Below the pieces are notes generated by a model that saw nothing but the letters and a program-made list of their open reading frames with translations, was not told the DNA's origin and did not search any database. 64,000 bases of DNA from the NCBI GenBank assembly GCA_022113835.1, contig JAILWY010000026.1, forward strand, positions 7,715,001 to 7,779,000, in the 5' to 3' direction. The translations under genes were made by a program, and so were the position numbers. Shown here piece by piece: positions 58,701-64,000 of this stretch (position 1 is the first letter of the stretch; each line of letters opens with the position of its first letter). The stretch is from Atopsyche davidsoni (taxonomy: Eukaryota > Arthropoda > Insecta > Trichoptera > Hydrobiosidae).

Positions 58701-61667
58701 TTTTATGGCACACGGACGTATATTATTTTAATTTTTTTTTGATACATCAAAAAACTATTTAGAGTAAAAGACAGTATTCACATAGAACTAATTCGTGGTG
58801 TCTAAATTTGATAACATTTATTCATCAGTATAATTACAATTGTTTTCATGCAAGATAGGATAAGTATTATGTATTTGGCAATAGATCAAGCCCTACACTG
58901 AAAGCATGCTAAGTGCCTTTAATTTATGGCACATATTTATTTATGTGATGTATTCTCCAAGTAACAAACAAGCAGACAGATCTGAAGCACGTGGAGGTAT
59001 TTATTACACGTGGTAGATTGAATGATTCAGTGTGACGCTTAGTGTCACAAGTGCACAGTGGGTTACTTAGAACCAAAATGTTGGATTATGTTTATTCAAC
59101 TTTTTTAAATATACGACGTTTAACAAAAATCAAGATGCGCATTTCAAAAATTATATATTAAAAGAAAAAAAAACGCTAGGGAGCGTTAGCACAAATAGGA
59201 CTTTGAATTAACCAAATAAGGAATGTATGTAGATGTAGATATTTAAATTTTTCATTTTACTGAACTTAAATTTCTCTCATTCCTTAGTACATATTTTGAA
59301 AGTATGAAACTTCAACTAATTGGTTACAAAGGCTCGCTTAATTGAGTCGCTAATTTTTCGAGACGGATATTACAGGGCAGGCAAGCACATCGCGGTGCAA
59401 TATTAAAACTTTTAATAAAAAATAATTTATCATATATTTTTGGGCTCATTGTGTATAGCTTAAATTCTACAAGACAGTTAGGGTAGTGTTCAGATAGCAC
59501 AAATTACTTTATGATAGATATAACAAAAAGTTTTTCTTTTTATTTGGTCGAGTAAATTTCGAATTCCATACCACCGTGCAGCGCCTCGTCGCGCGTAACT
59601 TTATACTCAACTTTCTAGAGGGTCTCCGGTTAGCCCGGAAGGTGTTGTGGGGAGCAAACAGGCGGGTTAGACAGTGTTGAGGTATTCTTTCCTACCTAAT
59701 GTGTAACCAAAACGGATCAATAAAAGTATGAACATAATATTCAGAAATAAACTGAGCGTACAAACTTTTCCCTTTATGGTAATGGGTGGATAATAGACTC
59801 AGCGAAACGGGGAACGTGACATAACGAAATTACCAGACGTGTGGCGCTGGAAGAGATCCGACATCCCGAACGGAGGCCATTTAAATATGTAAATGTATCA
59901 ATTTCTCTCTGTCTCCTCTGGGACACTTTGTTGCCCGCAAATGAGTTTTTCTCTCTAAGTTTTCCAGCCGCAAAAACCTGTGGAGAAAAGTAGATTTGCG
60001 ACTGTATTCATAAAAACGGCGAGAATGCCGAACTCGCTATCTCGGGCGGCGCACGGCCAGCTCGTGAAAGGCTGCGCTAATCAAAACTGAGGACTCGTGA
60101 GTAAAAAAAGAGAAGCCTCGGTTCGTCCGCGGGATGAATAGCGAATACCCCTCCAGCCTATTAAAATTGTACTACGTGTAAGTGTGTAGTTTTTATGGTT
60201 ATCTGCCTGAATTTATACGTACCTCGAGACTGAAATAATCTAGAATAAAACGAAAGAAAAATCTCCCCAGTAAAAAAAGCGTACCTGTAATTTATCTAGA
60301 CCTTACGAGGGCGAAAGCGTTCCTGCTGGGGCGAAACAATGCACATTATACCCACACTCGCAAGGTGGATATTACTACGGATGAAAAAACTAAACTGGAG
60401 TGATGCTACGCTGAAGTACGAAACGCTTTAATAACGGACTGAAGCTCGGAGTTCTCAGCGCCGCGGGTAGGGACGCACGAGGCTCCGAGCTCAGTCGAGT
60501 GCGGGCCTCGCGTGATTTGTTCTTGTTATAAAATTTAGCATCGGGAATGTCAGCATCTGCGAATAAAATACGTCCCGGCGGCAGGACGAGCGGATCCCGA
60601 TACGGAGTAAATGTAACGACCGTCGCTCGCTAGCCGGGATCGACTATCGCCCATCGCCGGGTGCTCCGCGCGCAGGGAGCACATCGCAGTAGCCGGGCGT
60701 GTTTTATAAGAAAATCGATACTAGCAAAAAACAGGAATAAAATATCCGTCAGTATCGTATATTTTATCCTGGCAAATAGACGTATTTTCGTATAAAAGAA
60801 TACCAGAATAATACATTTGATATATTATATCGAGTCTGATTTTTTGTCGGAAAATGAAGCTCGCCTTTCGCCGACGTGACGGAGCTGACGTTCCGCGGGC
60901 TCCGGTCCTAGCCGGCGGGACAAATCCCGAAAGGTCAAATACAAAAACTTTTTCCGGAAAAGGGGAAGCGAAACTTGTTTCTCTTAATTTCATAAAATAA
61001 GCCAAAGAACCTGCGCAAAGTTAACCAAAAACTGTCTAAAGCAGTGGTTTGCATCCCTCGGGCTTCCCCCGCCGGGTCGGAAGGTTTCCTGTAAATTCGA
61101 ATTTACCGCAATAAGGAGGAAAGAAGTTCGCTTTTTATATTCGCATAGACAATTTAAATTGGATCGCCCGATATTTCGGGTTTTTTCGAATAAGTTCGGA
61201 ATTGGCCGCACGCCTTGCGGATGGCCGCTCGCCTAATATTATCATTTTTGATTGCCCACATTCGATACTTTCGGCAACCGGGCGGGCCGGCCCTCCCTCG
61301 CGGGAAGATTGGCCGAAAGCATTCGGTAAACCGACAGAGCGATACGCGACAGCGAGAGATCTTTCGCTCGTAAATATTAAGATGTGGTTCAAAGTAAACA
61401 TTCTGACATTGACACTCTGACACACTGACATTCAGATATGCTAACGACTGTGGGCTGACTCTTCAGGGTGAGCGTCTGGGAATAAGGGGCACTCACGATG
61501 GTCGCCGTGGAAGCACATGATGCGGCCGCGCATCTTGCCGGCCTGCAGCGTGGCGGGCCGGTCGGGGCGGTCGGGGCGGTCCGGCCGGTCCGGCCGGGCA
61601 CTGCCACCCCCGCCCTCCTCGCCGCCCATCCCTCCCCCTTGGCCATCGCTCTTGTCCTTCTTCGGCT
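49737..61667 (-). CDS. Phactr: Phosphatase and actin regulator (Phactr), C-terminal eight exons
   Basis: Joined exons on the minus strand, in transcript order: 61497-61667, 55506-55706, 54519-54762, 52809-53021, 51632-51759, 50982-51138, 50715-50834, 49737-49752. All junctions have GT-AG ends and the phases agree throughout, giving 415 residues and a stop. Three RPEL cores are visible: RPDRQEL (visible residues 267-273), RPTPEEL (305-311) and RPTVEEL (343-349). After them comes the PP1-binding string: IIRF (RVxF-like, 354-357), YIEV, DYDRR, then KPW with Trp377, and the family's C-terminus HLTRFHRP. In the family, RPEL motifs bind G-actin and the tail binds the PP1 catalytic subunit, so actin levels control phosphatase targeting. 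The gene is 5'-partial: the N-terminal RPEL and the true start are not in the window. The identification rests on these motifs and their order and is very secure. Confidence 0.96.
50715..50834 (-). CDS. Phactr: Phactr exon with PP1-binding tail ([14 protein letters not shown])
   Basis: The acceptor is tttcag (50835-50840). The 120 bp encode [10 protein letters not shown], then [18 protein letters not shown] and HEDSRHLT, the conserved C-terminal block that completes PP1 docking in Phactr. The donor ACGAG|gtaatg is embedded in what would otherwise read Arg then a TAA stop (50711-50713), so keeping this intron would end the protein at HLTR. Confidence 0.96.
50982..51138 (-). CDS. Phactr: Phactr exon with third C-terminal RPEL and RVxF-like PP1 motif
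   Basis: The acceptor is ctttcag (51139 onward); the donor is GACAG|gtcagt. The 157 bp hold 51 whole codons. A Lys/Glu/Arg-rich helix ([17 protein letters not shown]) leads into [17 protein letters not shown], which carries the RPEL core and the RVxF-like IIRF. YIEV and DYDR follow, the next elements of the PP1 docking string. This is one of the best conserved parts of the gene. Confidence 0.97.
51632..51759 (-). CDS. Phactr: Phactr exon with second C-terminal RPEL motif
   Basis: The acceptor is cttctag (51760-51766); the donor is CTCAAAA|gtcagt. The 128 bp give 42 whole codons. The sequence runs NILVLQ, then a helical stretch [21 protein letters not shown], closing with VERNILK, which is the usual RPEL layout. 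The basic residues next to the RPEL cores match the family's nuclear-localisation overlap, which is known for Phactr and MRTF proteins and inferred here. Confidence 0.96.
52809..53021 (-). CDS. Phactr: Phactr exon with first C-terminal RPEL motif
   Basis: The 213-bp exon holds 70 whole codons. It ends with [18 protein letters not shown], an RPEL motif, and the donor AACAG|gtaaat. The start has two overlapping acceptors, tagtag at 53018-53023: using the first gives an extra Ser, using the second removes it. The sequence [14 protein letters not shown] upstream of the motif is a linker. The split Arg codon (AG|G) continues into 51759. Confidence 0.95.
53018..53023 (-). promoter_or_regulatory. 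NAGNAG tandem splice acceptor in Phactr
   Basis: On the minus strand the intron ends ctcttgtagtag before CCGG. Both AGs keep the frame (AA+T then AGC, or AA+C), so the two products differ by one Ser just before Arg-Pro-Val. Confidence 0.55.
54519..54762 (-). CDS. Phactr: Phactr exon, acidic linker and PLKSALKK motif
   Basis: The acceptor is ttccag (54763-54764); the donor is TTTCAA|gtcagt. The 244 bp hold 80 whole codons with phase 1 in and phase 2 out. The protein has an acidic start ([15 protein letters not shown]), then [16 protein letters not shown], a basic Lys/Arg patch of the type seen ahead of the C-terminal RPEL block in Phactr proteins. The last two bases AA join T (or C) of the next exon to give Asn. 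Confidence 0.92.
55506..55706 (-). CDS. Phactr: Phactr exon, proline-rich linker
   Basis: The acceptor follows a pyrimidine-rich run ending gcag (55707-55710); the donor is GAAG|gtacac (intron from 55505). The 201-bp exon carries 66 whole codons. It encodes a proline-rich linker, including [10 protein letters not shown], and ends in LDLSDYDYE. Its final G joins AC of the next exon to make Asp. Proline-rich linkers between the N-terminal and C-terminal RPEL blocks are normal for Phactr proteins. The open frame continues upstream of the acceptor to about 55803, but the splice site and phase favour the start at 55706. Confidence 0.88.
55707..61496 (-). other. Phactr intron, increasingly CpG-rich
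   Basis: The 5.8-kb intron between two Phactr coding exons. It holds the CGACT repeat, a G+C-rich segment at 57004-57061 that resembles a mobile-element fragment, and an unusual CpG-rich block at 57560-57870 with ATGGCGGCCAT at 57745-57755. No further exon with matching phase was recognised. Confidence 0.6.
56733..56790. repeat. (CGACT)n pentanucleotide microsatellite
   Basis: Ten perfect CGACT units (56736-56785) with partial units on each side, within a Phactr intron. Open frames on both strands through it are artefacts of the repeat. Confidence 0.95.
61497..61667 (-). CDS. Phactr: Phactr exon (most upstream visible), low-complexity Gly/PDR region
   Basis: The acceptor is a pyrimidine-rich tract ending in cag at 61668-61670; the donor is C|gtgagtg at 61496. 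The exon is 171 bp: two bases, 56 codons, one base. It encodes a Lys/Asp start, a Gly-rich stretch, then four Pro-Asp-Arg repeats (61555-61596), and ends [12 protein letters not shown]. Its last base, C, joins CG of the next exon to make a Pro codon. The exon is over 70% G+C and looks fast-evolving. The link to Phactr rests on the matching phase and the position upstream, not on a known motif, so it is less certain than the RPEL exons. Confidence 0.8.
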
Positions 61668-64000
61668 CTGCGGACAAACGGAAAATTACAATTCATATCA
61701 AAATAAACTAACACGCCGACGATTTTATATTTGTAACTCATAGTAGATCTTATGCCTTCCACGTGTAGTCGATTGAATGTGCATTCGAATGAAAAAATTA
61801 ATATCTGACATATTATTTTAATTATGAAAACAGAACGCAGCGATTTTATATTTTTAACAAGATATTGATAAAGTTATGTACTTTATTATTTCATAACTAT
61901 ATATTTGATATTTCAGTTTCACTAAGTACGCAAAGTCGTATCGTGCAGTGACTCAGAGACTCGCGTCTCAATAAAGGTTATCAGCCGGAGCAGCCGAAAC
62001 AACAGGGAAGCATTATTTTCATTTCTCCAAATTACCGCAAATAATCCGCCTTCCTCCCTAAAACAACAAATTCCAAGCCAAATCTATAAGTCAAGCTCTC
62101 GCCGACTGATATCTCGGAAAGCTGGAGTTAATCCCCCGCAGGGCGCCTCGGCAGATGACAAAGTACTCGCGCCGCGGATTGCCAGCGCCTCCGGCCGGCG
62201 CCGCTACCGCTATCATCGCCGCGTCTTCCGAGACGATATATTCACATAACTCCGGCGATCCGGGCATTTCTAGCGCACCACGCTTCCCGATCGAGTATTA
62301 TTTATTCGAAACAAAAGTACGTCAGTTGCGACGAGCGTTGCGGCCTGATGACTCAGTACGAAATACTACTCTTGAAATCTCGTACGAGTACCACACGGCT
62401 GGCAGCGGCGGCCGATAACGACGCTAGTAGCCGGTACCCTGATACTTAAGTTCGCGTATAGAGACAGATGGTGGGTGAAATGAGAAATACATACGTCCTA
62501 CGATCGCTCGTATCGCATGAACATAATAGGCACCAACGCGGCGATGCCGACTACGTGAAACTGGGCGAAATTTTGGGAGTGATGTTTCGTACTACGAATT
62601 CAGGACACGCGGCCCAGTGACGGTGTGATATTAGTAAAGGGTATCGGGTAATGTCGCGCCGATAATTTATTCTAACCGAAAATAACTTTTTCCATCTGTA
62701 CGGCGCCGTCTTTATGTAAATTAAATTTAACACGAAAACACATCACTCTCCAAAAGTTACGCCTAAGTGATATCGAATTTCCAGACGAGCGGATCGACGC
62801 GAGCGGCAGACGTCGCAGAGACGGAGCCGGCCGGTTAATGATCAGGTTTTTGCCAGAACACTGTCGATAGTTTCTCGTCTTGGGGTTTTCGCGAAACTAT
62901 TTGAGAGGAAAAAATATTCGGGGCGGTTCCGAGTCCTCCGGGGATTTATCTGCGGGTCGATCTGCACGAGTTACTGTGGAATTAGTTGCGGCAAGCGAAG
63001 GCCCGGCTGCTCCTGGAGCTTTTTCTAGCGTCCCCCAAAACATAACCTCGAACGCCGTCTTTGCGTTTCCGGTTACGGAGGACTCTCTATATTCCGGTTG
63101 TTAATTCCGTTTAATTCGTCGCAGGTGAGTACGTATTTAAATTTTCCAGACGGTGAATTTTATTTTTTACTTTACACTCTCTCGCAATTAAAGTTTCCAC
63201 GAGAGATACTCGATTGAATGTGAAAACTGATAACGAGTAATGGAGCGATTTTAAAATCTAATAGGAATGAAACGATCGAGACGCCCGCCGGAGGTCTGCG
63301 AGTTCGCCGAAAATCTCGACTTTATTACGTTTAAGTTATCACTATAAAAATCCCCACCAGACAATGCGGGCCGGCAATGAAAGAGGGGGGCGGGAATTAG
63401 ATAGCATCTGAAAGTATTAAACTGTAGGGAAATTCTAAATTATTCAGAGAGTATTTAAAAGTTCCAGGCCGTGCGTTAGTGCCGGTGAATTTCACTCCCG
63501 GAGCGGAGAAAAATTGAACATTCGAGAATATTAGCTAGCCGAGTTTATATTTTCGACAAGTAGCGGACTGAAGAATTATTCGGGGTCGTTTGTGTATCTG
63601 GCGCACCTTTCTGGGCATAAACCGCCCCTAAGGGTCCTCGGCCGCTTAACGGAGCGAGCGGCGTGCCTCGCGGACCGCTTCATTCGGGCCGGGAGCTCGG
63701 CGGGGACGCGTTCCTCGCGGCCGATACTGTCACTTATCGAGCGTTTGATTTTCGAGTCATAAAAACTAACGAGGTTTCTGGGCAGCAGACTTTACGGGCA
63801 GAGTCGACTATCGGGAGGAAAATAAATTTTGATGCTCCAAGAGGGGCGCGGGAGCGAGCCGTTTCAGATGAACAGAGTGGATAGCGGAGTTATCGGCGAG
63901 AGTACTACGGCAGAAGAGTGCAGCTCCGAGGGTGTGCGCATCGCGACGAGTCGCCGGTTCGCCTCGCACCGTCCGCGATCTTATTATAATATTCACGCAG
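61668..64000 (-). other. Phactr upstream intron, CpG-rich; no exon recognised
   Basis: Sequence is far more G+C- and CpG-rich than the left half of the window. I did not find a phase-1 donor with a Phactr-like exon. A near-perfect donor on the plus strand (GCAG|gtgagtac after 63124) is noted in the findings. The N-terminal Phactr exons should lie further right. Confidence 0.5.

Noticed and set aside
62155..62418. 87-codon plus-strand frame in the CpG-rich region
   Set aside because: High G+C leaves many frames open here; no domain, and it is opposite to Phactr.

Overview
This is eukaryotic, AT-rich DNA with long introns, exons clearly richer in G+C than their surroundings, and many degraded mobile elements. 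The conserved proteins and their exon structure point to an insect. A lepidopteran is my guess from base composition and the repeat types; no single sequence here proves it. Most of the window is intronic or intergenic, and both genes I can support lie on the minus strand.

Gene 1 (about 49.7-61.7 kb, continuing past the right edge) is a Phactr, a phosphatase and actin regulator. Eight exons can be joined with every reading-frame phase matching. They give the last 415 residues: a low-complexity Gly/Pro/Asp-Arg region, a proline-rich region, an acidic linker, three RPEL actin-binding motifs, and the PP1-binding tail ending in Phe-His-Arg-Pro and a stop at 49737. The N-terminal part of the protein, which in the family carries the first RPEL, must lie beyond 64000.

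Gene 2 (about 28.5 kb down to at least 9.5 kb, continuing past the left edge) has a TATA-less core promoter (initiator plus a DPE at exact spacing, 28517-28550), a probable untranslated first exon, a 22-codon first coding exon (27492-27557) and, after a 17.8-kb intron, an exon (9532-9724) encoding a basic segment and one transmembrane helix. It is the start of a single-pass membrane protein whose family I cannot name.

The rest, region by region: 1-9.5 kb, intron or distal part of gene 2, with a degenerate tandem array (1.06-2.42 kb), short hairpin elements and a foldback element carrying tRNA-like arms (8.95-9.35 kb); 9.7-10.8 kb, a tandem array abutting the transmembrane exon; 10.8-27.5 kb, AT-rich intron with another tandem array (23.5-24.1 kb); 28.6-49.7 kb, intergenic DNA with a MITE-like element, remnants of a non-LTR retrotransposon, hammerhead-like hairpins and a second copy of the foldback element whose core is inverted relative to the first; 56-64 kb, a CpG-rich Phactr intron with a pentanucleotide microsatellite. 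No bacterial-type operons, CRISPR arrays, rRNA genes or intact autonomous transposons were seen.
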